Assembly (NCBI GenBank): GCA_050252545.1
Contig: JBFWKS010000001.1
Span: 1 to 64,000, forward strand
Direction of reading: 5' to 3'
DNA: 64,000 nucleotides
Origin: Patulibacter sp050252545
Lineage (GTDB): Bacteria > Actinomycetota > Thermoleophilia > Solirubrobacterales > Solirubrobacteraceae
Shown here: positions 40,156 to 49,320 of the stretch, one piece after another
How positions within the stretch are numbered: the first letter of the stretch is position 1
Layout: each line of letters begins with the position of its first letter
Notes under the pieces: model-generated
What the model was told of the DNA's origin: nothing
Seen by the model: only the letters and a program-made list of their open reading frames with translations
Database searches by the model: none
Program-made: the position numbers and the translations under genes

Positions 40156-41541
40156 TCAGGCGACGGCCAGCACCTCGTCGAACGCCTCGACGAGCGACCG
40201 GCGGAACAGCGGCACGTCGGCGACGGCGGCGGAGTCGAGGTTGGCCCCGACGCAGGCACGGTCCCCGTGCGAGACGAGCGTGATCATCGCCGCGGCCCCG
40301 GGCAGTGGCGCGTACGGATAGAGCCGCTCCACCCGCGCCCCGGCCAGGTACACCGGCTCGCGGATGCCCGGCACGTTCGACGCCTGCAGGTCGGTCCCGC
40401 GCATCGCCGGGCCGAGCATCCGCGCCACGACCGGGGCCGGTAGCCGGGCCATCACCGGGGTGACGTGGCTCAGCACGTCGAGCGCCGGGTCGTGCCGGGC
40501 GGCGCGCACCAGGGCGCCGATCGCCTGCATCCGTCGGACCGGGTCGGGCTCGTCGAGCGGTCCCGCCATCCTCGCAGCGGCGAACTGATTGCCGCCGGCG
40601 GGGGCGTCGTCCTTGCGCACCGAGACCGGGATCGCGATCGGGATCGCCGGCACCGGGCTGCCGTGCGCCTCGTGGTACCGGGCGAACGTGCCGAGCAGCG
40701 CCGCCAGGTAGGCGTCGTTGACGGTGCCTCCCGCCACGCGTCCGGCGTCTCGCAGCGCCTTGAACGGCATCTCGTGCGCCACGAACCGCCACGTCAGGTC
40801 GCGCTCGGCGAGCAGCGGCGACGGTGGCGCGGGCGGGTCGCCGAGGACGCGCCTGGCGGACGTCACCGCGGTCGACGCGTCACGGACGAACGACGCCGGG
40901 CGCCGGAGCGCGCCGACCGCCGACGACGCCAGGCTGAGGGCACGTCGCGCGTCGGAGGCACCGAGCCGTGCGGCGGTCCTGACGCGGCCGCGCGGACGGA
41001 TGACGGCGGGCAGCGGCAGTTCGGGTCGGTCGGTCGTCGGCTCCACCGTCCGCGAGTGCATGGCGTCGAGGAGCTGCACGATGCCGATGCCGTCGGTGGA
41101 GCTGTGGTGCAGCTTCAGCACGTACGCCGCGGCCCCGTCGGGCAGGCCCTCCAGGAGGATCGCCTCCCACGGGGGACGAGCGCGGTCGAACGGGGCCATC
41201 GCGATCCGGGCGGCCGCGTCGAGCGCGTCGTCGAGCGTCGCCCCGTCCGGGAGCGACTCCCAGCGCAGGTGGTGGTCCAGGTCGAACCGCTCGTCGCTGA
41301 CCCAGCGGGCGGTGCCGATCCCCGGGTCGTCGACGCGACGACGGAACCGCGGGACGGCACGGGACGCCCACTCGTGCGCGGCACGCAGCCGCTCGCGCTC
41401 GGGTGCCCGGTCCAGGAGCTCGACGCCGACGATCGTCGAGCGCAGCGCCGGGTCGCGCTCGGCGCGCCACATGACCGTCTCGATCGGGCTCAGGTCGTCG
41501 TCGGTGCCCCACCGGAAGGACCGGTCCGCGGTACGGGCCAT
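40156..41541 (-). CDS. Wax ester synthase/diacylglycerol acyltransferase (WS/DGAT family)
   Basis: 461 residues. The acyltransferase motif LHHSSTDGIG (His145-His146, Asp150) matches HHxxxDG. LSPIETVMWRAE at the N-terminus, PFDRARPPWEAILLEGL, NDAYLAALLGTFARYH and the C-terminal SNVPGIREPVYLAGARVERLYPYAPLPG with VSHGDRACVGANLD are family-typical. It acylates diacylglycerol or fatty alcohols from acyl-CoA to make storage lipids. ATG at 41541 overlaps the gpsA stop by one base. The order plsB, plsC, WS/DGAT resembles M. tuberculosis Rv2482c-Rv2484c, from memory, with gpsA inserted. Confidence 0.92.
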   Translation of the reverse strand: MARTADRSFRWGTDDDLSPIETVMWRAERDPALRSTIVGVELLDRAPERERLRAAHEWASRAVPRFRRRVDDPGIGTARWVSDERFDLDHHLRWESLPDGATLDDALDAAARIAMAPFDRARPPWEAILLEGLPDGAAAYVLKLHHSSTDGIGIVQLLDAMHSRTVEPTTDRPELPLPAVIRPRGRVRTAARLGASDARRALSLASSAVGALRRPASFVRDASTAVTSARRVLGDPPAPPSPLLAERDLTWRFVAHEMPFKALRDAGRVAGGTVNDAYLAALLGTFARYHEAHGSPVPAIPIAIPVSVRKDDAPAGGNQFAAARMAGPLDEPDPVRRMQAIGALVRAARHDPALDVLSHVTPVMARLPAPVVARMLGPAMRGTDLQASNVPGIREPVYLAGARVERLYPYAPLPGAAAMITLVSHGDRACVGANLDSAAVADVPLFRRSLVEAFDEVLAVA

Positions 41542-42551
41542 CACGCCACCTCGTGTCGTTCGCTCTCGGCGATGATCCGGCGCAGGCCGCGGTAGGCCTC
41601 GCGCGGGTGCCGTCCGTGGTGGACGACCTGCTCGACCTCGTGGCAGATCGGCAGCCGGCAGCCGTACCGGCCCGAGAGCTCCATCGCCGTCGTCGCGGTG
41701 CGCACGCCCTCGGCGACCTGGCCCATCTCGTCGACGATCTGCTGCAGCGTCCGGCCCTGCGCGAGCCCCTCGCCGACACGGCGGTTGCGCGAGAGCGGAC
41801 TGATGCACGTGGCCAGGAGGTCGCCCATCCCGGTGAGCCCCGAGAACGTGCGCTCGTCGGCGCCGAGCGCGACGCCCAGGCGCGTGATCTCGGCCAGGCC
41901 ACGGGTGATCACCAGCGCGCGGGTGTTGTCGCCGACCCCGAGCCCGTCGGCCATGCCGCTGGCGATCGCGATGACGTTCTTGAGCGCCCCGCCGAGCTCG
42001 GACCCGACGATGTCGTCGTTGCGGTAGACACGGAAGCGGTCGGTGGAGAAGATCGGCTGCAGCGTGCGCGCGACCTCCTCGTCGCGCGTCGCCACGACGA
42101 CCGCCGCGGCCAGGCCGTCGAGCACCTCGCGGGCGAGGTTCGGGCCGGACATCGCCGCGACCGGATGGCCGGGCAGCTCCTCGGCGATGATCTCCGTCGG
42201 CCGCAGGTGCGTTCCCGGCTCCAGGCCCTTGGCGAGCGACGCGACCGGCACCCCCGGACGGATGTGGCGGGCCACCTCGGGCAGCGTCGTGCGGAACGCG
42301 TGCGACGGGACACCCATCACGAGCACGTCGGCGCCGGCGACCGCGGATGCCAGGTCGGTCGTCGCGTCCAGCCCGTCGGGGAGTGGCCGGTCCCCCAGGA
42401 AGCGCGTGTTGCGATGCCGGTCGCGGACGTCCTCGACGACCGCGGGATCGCGCGCCCACAGCGTCGTCGGAACGTGGTTGGCGGCGAGCGCCGCGACGGT
42501 CGTGCCCCACGAGCCCCCGCCGAGGACCGTGACCTGCCGGGGTGCGGTCAC
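41541..42551 (-). CDS. gpsA: NAD(P)-dependent glycerol-3-phosphate dehydrogenase
   Basis: 336 residues from a GTG at 42551 overlapping the upstream stop by four bases. GpsA landmarks are the Rossmann motif VLGGGSWGTTVA (about residues 9-20), VMGVPSHAFRTTL, SLAKGLEPGT, AAMSGPNLAREV, GGALKNVIAIASGMADGLGVGDNTRALVITRGLAEITRLG with the catalytic Lys, and FSGLTGMGDLLATCISPLSRNRRVGEGLAQG. It reduces DHAP to glycerol-3-phosphate for phospholipid synthesis. Its position between plsC and WS/DGAT puts backbone supply and acylation in one transcript. Confidence 0.95.
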   Translation of the reverse strand: MTAPRQVTVLGGGSWGTTVAALAANHVPTTLWARDPAVVEDVRDRHRNTRFLGDRPLPDGLDATTDLASAVAGADVLVMGVPSHAFRTTLPEVARHIRPGVPVASLAKGLEPGTHLRPTEIIAEELPGHPVAAMSGPNLAREVLDGLAAAVVVATRDEEVARTLQPIFSTDRFRVYRNDDIVGSELGGALKNVIAIASGMADGLGVGDNTRALVITRGLAEITRLGVALGADERTFSGLTGMGDLLATCISPLSRNRRVGEGLAQGRTLQQIVDEMGQVAEGVRTATTAMELSGRYGCRLPICHEVEQVVHHGRHPREAYRGLRRIIAESERHEVA

Positions 42552-44023
42552 GACGAGCCCTCCGCCAGGGCCGGTCGCGGTGGTTCGGGCCAGTCGGCGA
42601 GCGTCGCCACGAACCGGTCGCGGACGTCGGCGACGTGCTCGTCGAGCGTCTCGCGCCGCCAGCCGCCCGTGTCGATCGGCGCCAGCACGGCCACGTCGAT
42701 CCGTCCGGGACGGATCCGTTGGGTGTTGCCCCACATCACCTCGCCGGCGTTGCGGAGCACGATCGGCACCATCGGCACCTCGGCCTGCATGGCGATGTGG
42801 AACGCGCCCTTCTTGAACGGGCCCAGGCGCGGCGACACCGAGCGGGTGCCCTCCGGGCTGATCGCGAGCGACACGCGCTCCTCGCGGACCTTGCGGACCG
42901 CGGGGGCCATCGCCTCACGGGCCTGCTTGATGTCGCTGCGGTCGATGAACGCCACGTCACCCAGGCGCAGCAGCGGCCCGAAGACCGGGTTGCTGCGGAC
43001 CTCCTTCTTGGCGACCCCGGTGAACCCGGTCCGCAGCAGGTGCATCATCACCGGCACGTCGATGCCGCTCTGGTGGTTGAAGACGAAGACGCACGGCCGC
43101 GCCGACCAGAGGTGCTCGCGACCGGCGACGACCCGTACGTCGACGCCGGTGAGCGCGAGCGCCAGGTCCGATCCGACACCGGCGGCGATGTCGATCGCGG
43201 TGCTGCGCGACCGGCGCAGCGCCCCGATGCCGAGTCCGGCGACGAGCCCGGTCGCGACCGCGCCGTAGAGCGTCCCGGTCCGCGCGAGGTCACGCAGTCC
43301 GGGGCGGTCGTCACGACGGTCGCAGCGCAGCACCGGCCAGCCGTCGCGGCCGGCGCGGTCCAGCAGCTCCGGCTCCGGCTCGACGGCGGCCGGGTGACCG
43401 ACGGCCTCCAGCAGCGGGATGTCCTCGGTGCCGTTGGAGTACGCGAACGCGTCGGCCGGGTCGGCGCCGCACTCCTCCAGCAGGTCGAGCAGCGCCCGCG
43501 CCTTGCCGTCGCCCCACGGCGGCCTGCCCAGGGCGCGGCCGGTCAGGCGGCCGTCGCCGTCGACCTCGACCTCGGTGCAGATGATCGTGTCGACGTCGAG
43601 CTCGCGTGCCGCCGGCTCGATCTGGAACCGGGTCGCGGAGGTGGCGAGGACGACGGTGTGCCCCCGCGCGTGGTGGGCGGCGACGAGCGGCCACACCTCG
43701 GGGTGCAGCCGCTCGGCGATCTCCATCCTGAAGAGCCGCCGGCCGAGCTCCTGCAGGTCCTCCTCGAACGCGCCGGTCCACGCGCCGAGCGACAGCTCCA
43801 GCAGCCGGTCGAAGTCCTCCGCGGTCCGGAGGCCACGTCGCAGCAGCGCCAGCGTCTTCGCCAGCTCGACCGGGCCCAGGTCCCAGGTCCGCAGCCGGTG
43901 CGCGTAGAACCGCGACGCCGAGTAGCCGGAGATCACCGTCCCGTCGTAGTCGAAGCACGCCACGGTCGCCGGCCCGGCCGGCGCCTCGCGGATCCGGGCG
44001 ACGAGCTCAGGCGTCGTCGCCAT
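42548..44023 (-). CDS. Fused HAD-IB phosphatase and PlsC-type 1-acylglycerol-3-phosphate acyltransferase
   Basis: 491 residues. The N-terminal half is a SerB-like HAD hydrolase: ACFDYDGTVISGYS (nucleophile Asp), VVLATSATRFQIEP, WGDGKARALLDLL and AYSNGTEDIPLLEAVGHP, where Asn replaces the usual first Asp of motif IV. The C-terminal half (from about residue 270) is PlsC: FVFNHQSGIDVPVMM (NHxxxxD), VAFIDRSD, ISPEGTRSVSP and VPIVLRNAG. It could acylate lysophosphatidate and also dephosphorylate a lipid or serine phosphate. The fusion is known in actinobacteria (Rv2483c type). It overlaps plsB by 17 bases. Confidence 0.92.
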   Translation of the reverse strand: MATTPELVARIREAPAGPATVACFDYDGTVISGYSASRFYAHRLRTWDLGPVELAKTLALLRRGLRTAEDFDRLLELSLGAWTGAFEEDLQELGRRLFRMEIAERLHPEVWPLVAAHHARGHTVVLATSATRFQIEPAARELDVDTIICTEVEVDGDGRLTGRALGRPPWGDGKARALLDLLEECGADPADAFAYSNGTEDIPLLEAVGHPAAVEPEPELLDRAGRDGWPVLRCDRRDDRPGLRDLARTGTLYGAVATGLVAGLGIGALRRSRSTAIDIAAGVGSDLALALTGVDVRVVAGREHLWSARPCVFVFNHQSGIDVPVMMHLLRTGFTGVAKKEVRSNPVFGPLLRLGDVAFIDRSDIKQAREAMAPAVRKVREERVSLAISPEGTRSVSPRLGPFKKGAFHIAMQAEVPMVPIVLRNAGEVMWGNTQRIRPGRIDVAVLAPIDTGGWRRETLDEHVADVRDRFVATLADWPEPPRPALAEGSS

Positions 44024-46268
44024 CGAGCACCTCCGCCAGGGTCGCGCGGTCCAGGGCCTCGATCACCCGGAGCCGTCCGATGATCTCCTCGAGCTCGTCG
44101 AGCCATGCGCGCCGGGCGGTGCGCACCGGTTCGCGCCCCGGGTCGACGAGGTCGCGGTTGGCCGCCAGGTCGAGGGCGGCGGCGAACAGCTCGCGCGACA
44201 CCGACTCGGCCCCGTGGACCTCGCCGCGGAGCACCGCCTGCTGGCCGGTGCCGAGGCACTCGGTGAGCAGGTCCTCGCGGCCGATCCCCTTCCGCGGGTC
44301 GAGGGCGACGAGCCGACGGGCGACGATGAGCTGCGCGTCGAAGAACGACCGCAGGGTGCGGTGCGCGACGAGCATCCGCTGCTGGGAGAGCAGCTCGCCC
44401 GCCCCGGCCTGGGTGCCCATCTGCTCCTGCCACCCGGTCGCGAACCGGTCGGTCTGCTCGCGCAGCTCGCGGCGGAAGCGCGCCTTGTCGTGGAAGAAGA
44501 ACTCGAACTTCAGGAGGTCGCGCAGCGCGAGAGCGTCCTCCCATGCGCGCTCCAGTCGCTCCGGACCGGGGGGCTCCGGGGACCGGGTCAGCCCGACGAC
44601 GACGAGCTCCACGATCGCCCGCAGGATCAGGTGGTGCAGCGCCCCGTTGCGGTAGAACGCGGCGACGCCGTGGCCGTTCGGTGCGATCGACCAGACCGGT
44701 TCGTCGCCCCCGTCGAAGCGGGTCACCGCGTCGGCGTCGACGAGCGCGTCGAGCGCGCTGCGCAGCGCGTTGGGGTGGCGCAGGCGGTCGAGGTCGCCGC
44801 GCGCACCGCGCTCGGCCAGCAGGTCCAACAGCGGGCCGGTCAGGGCGACGATCTCGTCGAGCGTCAGCGCCCGGTCGCGCAGGCCGAGCAGGACGAACGA
44901 GACGACCGACGTGCCGCGGACCGGCGTGACCTCGTTGATGCCGGTGCAGATCCGGAACGCGACCTTCTCGAGCTGCGCGCGACCGGGTCCGGCCTCCTCG
45001 AGGGCGTCCCGCAGCGAGAACGGCTCACCGAACTCCACCCGTGCGGTGCCGACGTTGCGGCTCTGTGCCCGCACGTAGTCCACCCACCAGCGCAGTCCCT
45101 CGCCGCGCTTGGGTGCGCCGCGCTGCTCGGCGACCATCGCCGTCACCTCGTGCAGCCGGTCGTAGAGGATCGACGTCGGCACGAGCAGCACGTCGCGGTC
45201 GCCGTCGGCGACCGCCTCGGTCAGGTAGTGGAGGAGCCCGTACCGCGGCGGACGGAGCTTGCCGGTCCGCGTCCGGCCGCCCTCGATGTACCACTCGAGG
45301 TTGAACCGCTTGGCGACGAGGTGCGAGAAGTACGCCCGGATCGCCAGCCGGTAGAGCCGGTCCCCACCGAACTTGCGGCGGATGAAGATGACCCCCGACC
45401 GCTTGCCGAGCGGCCCCAACGGCCAGAACGACATGTTGTCGCCGCCGAGCAGGTGGTTGCGCGGCATGTCCGCCTGGTGCAGCACCTCCGCGAGCACGAG
45501 CGGATCGACGTACGAGCGGTGGGTCGGCAGGAAGACGAGCGCGTGCTCGCGGTTGCGGGCCCGCAACCGCTCGATGTCCGCGTGGTCGACCTCGACCGTC
45601 CACGCGCGGGCGTGCATCGGCCGCACGAACGCCCGGAAGGCGTCGATCGCCAGCGGGCTCTGCACCGCGACGAGCTCGTGCAGGCCTTCGGTCGCGCCCT
45701 CGAGCGCCTCCGCGAACGGCACGTCGAGGTCGTCGGCGATCTTCGCCACATCGTCGTGGAACGATGCCGACGCCGCGATCTGCTCGGCGACGTGACGGGG
45801 CACCTTGTAGCGGTCGCCGAGGACCTGTCGCTCCGCCCGGTCGCACGCGAGCTGGGCCTGGCGAGCGACGAAGGCGGCGCGCCGCTCGGCCGATCCACCG
45901 CCCTCCTCGCTGCGGAACCGCTCGTCGAGCTCGCCGGCCGTCGCGGCCTGACCGACGGTCACTCGCAGCCGCTCGGGGCTGCGCGCCACGGCCAGGCGCT
46001 GGATCCGGTCGCGCGGACGGCGTGGGTCCAGCAGCGTGGCCAGATCACGGGTGCGCCCGGAGGACGGCAGCCACGTGACCCGCACCGGCTCGACGAGTCG
46101 GTCGGGATCGTCGAGCCGGCGTGACACGGCGGGGTCACCGATCGTTGCGACGGTCGCGCCTGGACGCTCCCGCGACGCCCACGCCTCGAGCGCCTCGCGC
46201 TCGGTCCGCGTCCGGGCATCGGCGAGGACGAGCACCGATGGTGGTGCGAGCGTGCTCGTGCCGTTCAT
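44007..46268 (-). CDS. plsB: Glycerol-3-phosphate 1-O-acyltransferase PlsB
   Basis: 753 residues from the ATG at 46268, which has AGGGA eight bases upstream. A start at 46307 would add 13 residues. The GPAT blocks are LVFLPTHRSYVDPLVL (His250, Asp255; HxxxxD), GVIFIRRKFGGDRLYR, WYIEGGRTRTGKLRPPRYG and LVPTSILYDRLHE, in the order of the PlsB/PlsB2 family. The N-terminal ~200 residues and C-terminal ~300 helical residues are as in Rv2482c (PlsB2). It transfers an acyl chain from acyl-CoA or acyl-ACP to glycerol-3-phosphate at the membrane and appears to be the first gene of the glycerolipid operon. Confidence 0.94.
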   Translation of the reverse strand: MNGTSTLAPPSVLVLADARTRTEREALEAWASRERPGATVATIGDPAVSRRLDDPDRLVEPVRVTWLPSSGRTRDLATLLDPRRPRDRIQRLAVARSPERLRVTVGQAATAGELDERFRSEEGGGSAERRAAFVARQAQLACDRAERQVLGDRYKVPRHVAEQIAASASFHDDVAKIADDLDVPFAEALEGATEGLHELVAVQSPLAIDAFRAFVRPMHARAWTVEVDHADIERLRARNREHALVFLPTHRSYVDPLVLAEVLHQADMPRNHLLGGDNMSFWPLGPLGKRSGVIFIRRKFGGDRLYRLAIRAYFSHLVAKRFNLEWYIEGGRTRTGKLRPPRYGLLHYLTEAVADGDRDVLLVPTSILYDRLHEVTAMVAEQRGAPKRGEGLRWWVDYVRAQSRNVGTARVEFGEPFSLRDALEEAGPGRAQLEKVAFRICTGINEVTPVRGTSVVSFVLLGLRDRALTLDEIVALTGPLLDLLAERGARGDLDRLRHPNALRSALDALVDADAVTRFDGGDEPVWSIAPNGHGVAAFYRNGALHHLILRAIVELVVVGLTRSPEPPGPERLERAWEDALALRDLLKFEFFFHDKARFRRELREQTDRFATGWQEQMGTQAGAGELLSQQRMLVAHRTLRSFFDAQLIVARRLVALDPRKGIGREDLLTECLGTGQQAVLRGEVHGAESVSRELFAAALDLAANRDLVDPGREPVRTARRAWLDELEEIIGRLRVIEALDRATLAEVLDGDDA

Positions 46269-46321
46269 GCCAGATCCCTGCTCACCATCACGCGTTGTGG
46301 ACACCATGACGCCTCGCCCGT

Positions 46322-46351
46322 GCCCCGACGGGCAGGAGAACCCGTCGGGGC
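46322..46351. terminator. Perfect 11-bp stem hairpin between P450 and plsB
   Basis: GCCCCGACGGG at 46322-46332 pairs perfectly with CCCGTCGGGGC at 46341-46351 around an 8-base loop. In the minus direction it lies about 130 bases after the P450 stop and 54 before plsB. No U-run follows, so it may be a terminator of the high-GC type or a 5' leader structure of plsB. Confidence 0.55.
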
Positions 46352-46480
46352 GACGGATCTCTCCCGGACGGGTGACCGGGCCGACCCCCCCGTGTGGGGT
46401 GGGACGGACCGGCGCGGTGGCGCGCCGGGGTCACGGTGCGGTCACCCGGACCTTCCGTCCGCCGGGGTCGGCGCGTCCGG

Positions 46481-47800
46481 TCAGTGCGGGACGGGGCAGG
46501 TCGCGGTGGCGTCGGCAACGGTCCCGGTGGCCGGCGTCCCGCTGCCGGAGGTCACCGGCGTCCAACGGACCTGCAGCCGGTGGATCCCGTTGATGAAGTT
46601 GTTCTCCTGGTACTCCGGCTCGTCGGCGGTGAGGTCGGGCATCGTGCCGTAGACCTCGCGCAGCAGCGACTTGAGCGTCGTGCGGGCCAGCGCGTTGCCG
46701 AGGCAGTAGTGCGGGCCGCCGCCACCGAACGCGACGTGGCGGTTGGGGTCGCGGAGGATGTCGAACTCGTCGGCGTTGTCGTAGATCTCCTCGTCGCGGT
46801 TGCCCGAGCAATACCAGAGCACGACCTTGTCGCCCTGCTTGATCTGGGCGTCGCGAACCTGCACGTCCTGCGTGGCGGTGCGGCGCATGTGCAGCAGCGG
46901 CGACGCCACGCGGAGGATCTCCTCGACCGCCCCGTCGATCCGGCCGTCCATGTCCTCCAGCAGCAGCGCGAGCTGGTCGGGGTTCTGCGAGAACAGCCGG
47001 ATCGCGTGCGCGGAGGAGTGACGCGTGGTGTCGTTGGCGGCGACGGCGAGCAGGACGAAGAACGCGGAAATCTCGTCCTCGGTCATGTGCTGGCCCTCCC
47101 ACTCGGCGTCGAGCATCCAGCTGACGAGGTCCTCTCCGCGGTTCTCGCGCCGCTCCTCGGCGAGCTCCTGCACGACGGAGTGCAGGTCGATGACGCAGTC
47201 GGCGAACAGCTCCAGCCCGCTCTGCTCTCCACAGACCTCCGGGTCGCCCCAGGCGAGCAGGCGCTGCGCGGCGCTGATGGTCTTCTCGTACAGACGGTCG
47301 GGGACGCCGAAGAAGCTCGCGAAGATCCGTCCGGGCAGGTGCATCGACACCAGGTCGACGAAGTCGCCCTCGCCCTTGGGCGCCATCTCCTGGACGAGGT
47401 CGCGGGCGTGCCCACGGACCCAGCCGTCGAGTCGGCGCATGTTCCTGGGCTTGAACGCGTCGAGGGTGATGCCCCGCAGCTGCGTGTGGCGCGGCGCGTC
47501 CATGGCGATGAACGACTGCGCCGCCTCGGTCATCAACGGGTCGAAGGTCTCCATGGTGATCCCCTCGGCGCTGGAGAAGATCTGCGGGTTGCGGCTGGCG
47601 TAGCGGATGTCCTCGTACTTCGTCAGCGACCAGAACCCCTGGGTGTTGAGCTCGGGCGGCAGCAGGTCGGACTCCGGCGCACGGCTCCACGGCACCGGGT
47701 TCTCGCGGCGCAGGACAGCGAACGCGGCGTCGCGCTCATCCGGGTGCTTGGCCCAGAACGACTTGGCTGCGAGATCGATCTCATCGAGGGTGGTGCTCAT
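46481..47800 (-). CDS. Cytochrome P450 (first of two paralogues)
   Basis: 439 residues from the ATG at 47800, with GGAGGAG a few bases upstream. P450 landmarks are the I-helix VAANDTTRHS (usual AGxxT pattern), the ExxR motif EEILRVASPLLHMRRTA, and the haem-cysteine loop AFGGGGPHYCLGNALAR. It resembles the CYP124/125/142-type actinobacterial P450s that hydroxylate lipids, terpenoids or steroid side chains (inference from overall pattern, e.g. FIAMDAPRHTQLRGITLDAF). Divergent from the second GAF-LuxR gene across 259 bp. The closest relative in the window is the P450 at 54319. Confidence 0.93.
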   Translation of the reverse strand: MSTTLDEIDLAAKSFWAKHPDERDAAFAVLRRENPVPWSRAPESDLLPPELNTQGFWSLTKYEDIRYASRNPQIFSSAEGITMETFDPLMTEAAQSFIAMDAPRHTQLRGITLDAFKPRNMRRLDGWVRGHARDLVQEMAPKGEGDFVDLVSMHLPGRIFASFFGVPDRLYEKTISAAQRLLAWGDPEVCGEQSGLELFADCVIDLHSVVQELAEERRENRGEDLVSWMLDAEWEGQHMTEDEISAFFVLLAVAANDTTRHSSAHAIRLFSQNPDQLALLLEDMDGRIDGAVEEILRVASPLLHMRRTATQDVQVRDAQIKQGDKVVLWYCSGNRDEEIYDNADEFDILRDPNRHVAFGGGGPHYCLGNALARTTLKSLLREVYGTMPDLTADEPEYQENNFINGIHRLQVRWTPVTSGSGTPATGTVADATATCPVPH

Positions 47801-48047
47801 GCTGCTCTCCTCCGTCGGGGTGTCACCCAGTTCATCCCAGAGCGACCGGGGGTCCGGCGACGGAGGAACCCCGAACCGCCCGGGGCCCGCTGGGCGAAAT
47901 CCCGAAACGGCGCGGGAGGCCTGCACGGCGCGGACGCACCGGCGGCGCGGTCCGTCTCGTGCGCGACGGCGCGGAGCGCACCGTGCCGGACGGCGTGGGA
48001 TGCAGCGTCCACCGGGACGATCCACCGCCGTCGGGCCGCCGGGGGCG

Positions 48048-48053
48048 TAGTAT
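48048..48053 (+). promoter_or_regulatory. Candidate -10 box (TAGTAT) of the second GAF-LuxR gene
   Basis: TAGTAT ends six bases before the ATG at 48060, so the transcript probably begins at the start codon. Confidence 0.5.
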
Positions 48054-48059
48054 CGAGCG

Positions 48060-49292
48060 ATGGGAGAGGTTGTGGGGAACGAGGTGGAGGAGACGTGGTG
48101 CAGCGGTGGCCGCGTGATCGCGGACCCGCGGCTCGCCGATGACTTGCGGTCGCTGTTGGACGCGGCCCGGTCGAGTGGCCTGGACGATGTGGATCCGCGC
48201 CCCCGCGATGTGGAGCAGGCGCGGGCGGCGCTGGCCCGCGTCATCGACCGGGCGACCGAGCGCCTGGTGACCGCCGAGCGCGTCGACGCGGCGACGCGTC
48301 GGGCCGCGGGGGACGTGCTCCTCGGCGGTCGCGAGCTGGACGAGCGGCTCCTGGCGCAGGTCGATCACGACCGCGAGGCGTCGTTCGGTGCGGTGCGTGA
48401 CGCGCTCGGGGTGCTGCGCGAGGTGACGACCGGCGACCAGATGGTCGAGCGCGCCCCGACGGCGATCTCCCGCCTGGGGTTCGACCGGGCGATCGTGTCA
48501 GCGGTCGAGGACGCGTGCTTCATTCCCCGTGGCTGCTTCATCTCGGGTGACGACGCGTGGGCGGCCGAGGTCGTTCGCGCCGGACAGGCCGCGCGGCGGC
48601 GTCTGGACCGGACGTTGGCCGAGACCGAGATCGTCCGGCGCCGCACCGCGATCCGCGTGCTGGACGTCCAGGCCGATCCGAACGTGCACCGCGAGATCGC
48701 CGACGTGTCGCAGTCGCGCAGCTACGTCGCCGCGCCGATCATCGCCGGCGGGCACGTCGTGGGGTTCCTCCACGCCGACTACTTCCACCAGCGCCGGACC
48801 GTCAGCGAGCTCGACCGTGACGTGCTCTGGATGTTCGCCGAGGCGTACGGCCAGGCGTTCGAGCGAGCGGTCCTCGTGTCGCGGATGGACGGGCTGCGCC
48901 GCGCGGTCCGCGCGGCCGCGTCGACCGCCGAGGATGCGTTCACCTGGGCGTTCGCCGAGCCGCCGAGCCTCAAGAGCGACCTCGGCGGCCGGGCGATCCC
49001 GGGCGCCATGGGCGAGGCACCCGTCCACGACATCCCGACGGGCACTACCGGCGTCAGCTCCCTGAGCCTCGATCAGCAGGCCGACGACGTGCTCACCCGG
49101 CGCGAGCTCGAGGTGCTGCGGCTGATGGCCGCCGGAATGACGAACGGTGCGATCGCCGACCGCCTCGTGATCTCGCACGGCACGGTCAAGACGCACGTCA
49201 AGCACATCCTGCGCAAGCTCCGGGCGGCCAACCGCGCCGAGGCGGTCTCGCGCTACCTGCAGATCGAGCACCGGCGCTCGCGGCTCAACTGA
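48060..49292 (+). CDS. GAF-domain LuxR-type regulator (second of two paralogues)
   Basis: 410 residues. It has the same layout as the protein at 37527: helical head, GAF-like sensor (VLREVTTGDQMVERAPTAISRLGFDRAIVSAVEDACFIPRGC, SYVAAPIIAGGHVVGFLHADYF), then LuxR helix-turn-helix (LTRRELEVLRLMAAGMTNGAIADRLVISHGTVKTHVKHILRKLRAANRAEAVSRYLQIEH). It is divergent from a P450 gene, the usual layout for a regulator and its target. The next gene (SCP2) is convergent 28 bp away. Confidence 0.88.
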   Translation: MGEVVGNEVEETWCSGGRVIADPRLADDLRSLLDAARSSGLDDVDPRPRDVEQARAALARVIDRATERLVTAERVDAATRRAAGDVLLGGRELDERLLAQVDHDREASFGAVRDALGVLREVTTGDQMVERAPTAISRLGFDRAIVSAVEDACFIPRGCFISGDDAWAAEVVRAGQAARRRLDRTLAETEIVRRRTAIRVLDVQADPNVHREIADVSQSRSYVAAPIIAGGHVVGFLHADYFHQRRTVSELDRDVLWMFAEAYGQAFERAVLVSRMDGLRRAVRAAASTAEDAFTWAFAEPPSLKSDLGGRAIPGAMGEAPVHDIPTGTTGVSSLSLDQQADDVLTRRELEVLRLMAAGMTNGAIADRLVISHGTVKTHVKHILRKLRAANRAEAVSRYLQIEHRRSRLN

Positions 49293-49320
49293 GCGCGAGC
49301 GGCCGGTACGGAGCGCACGC

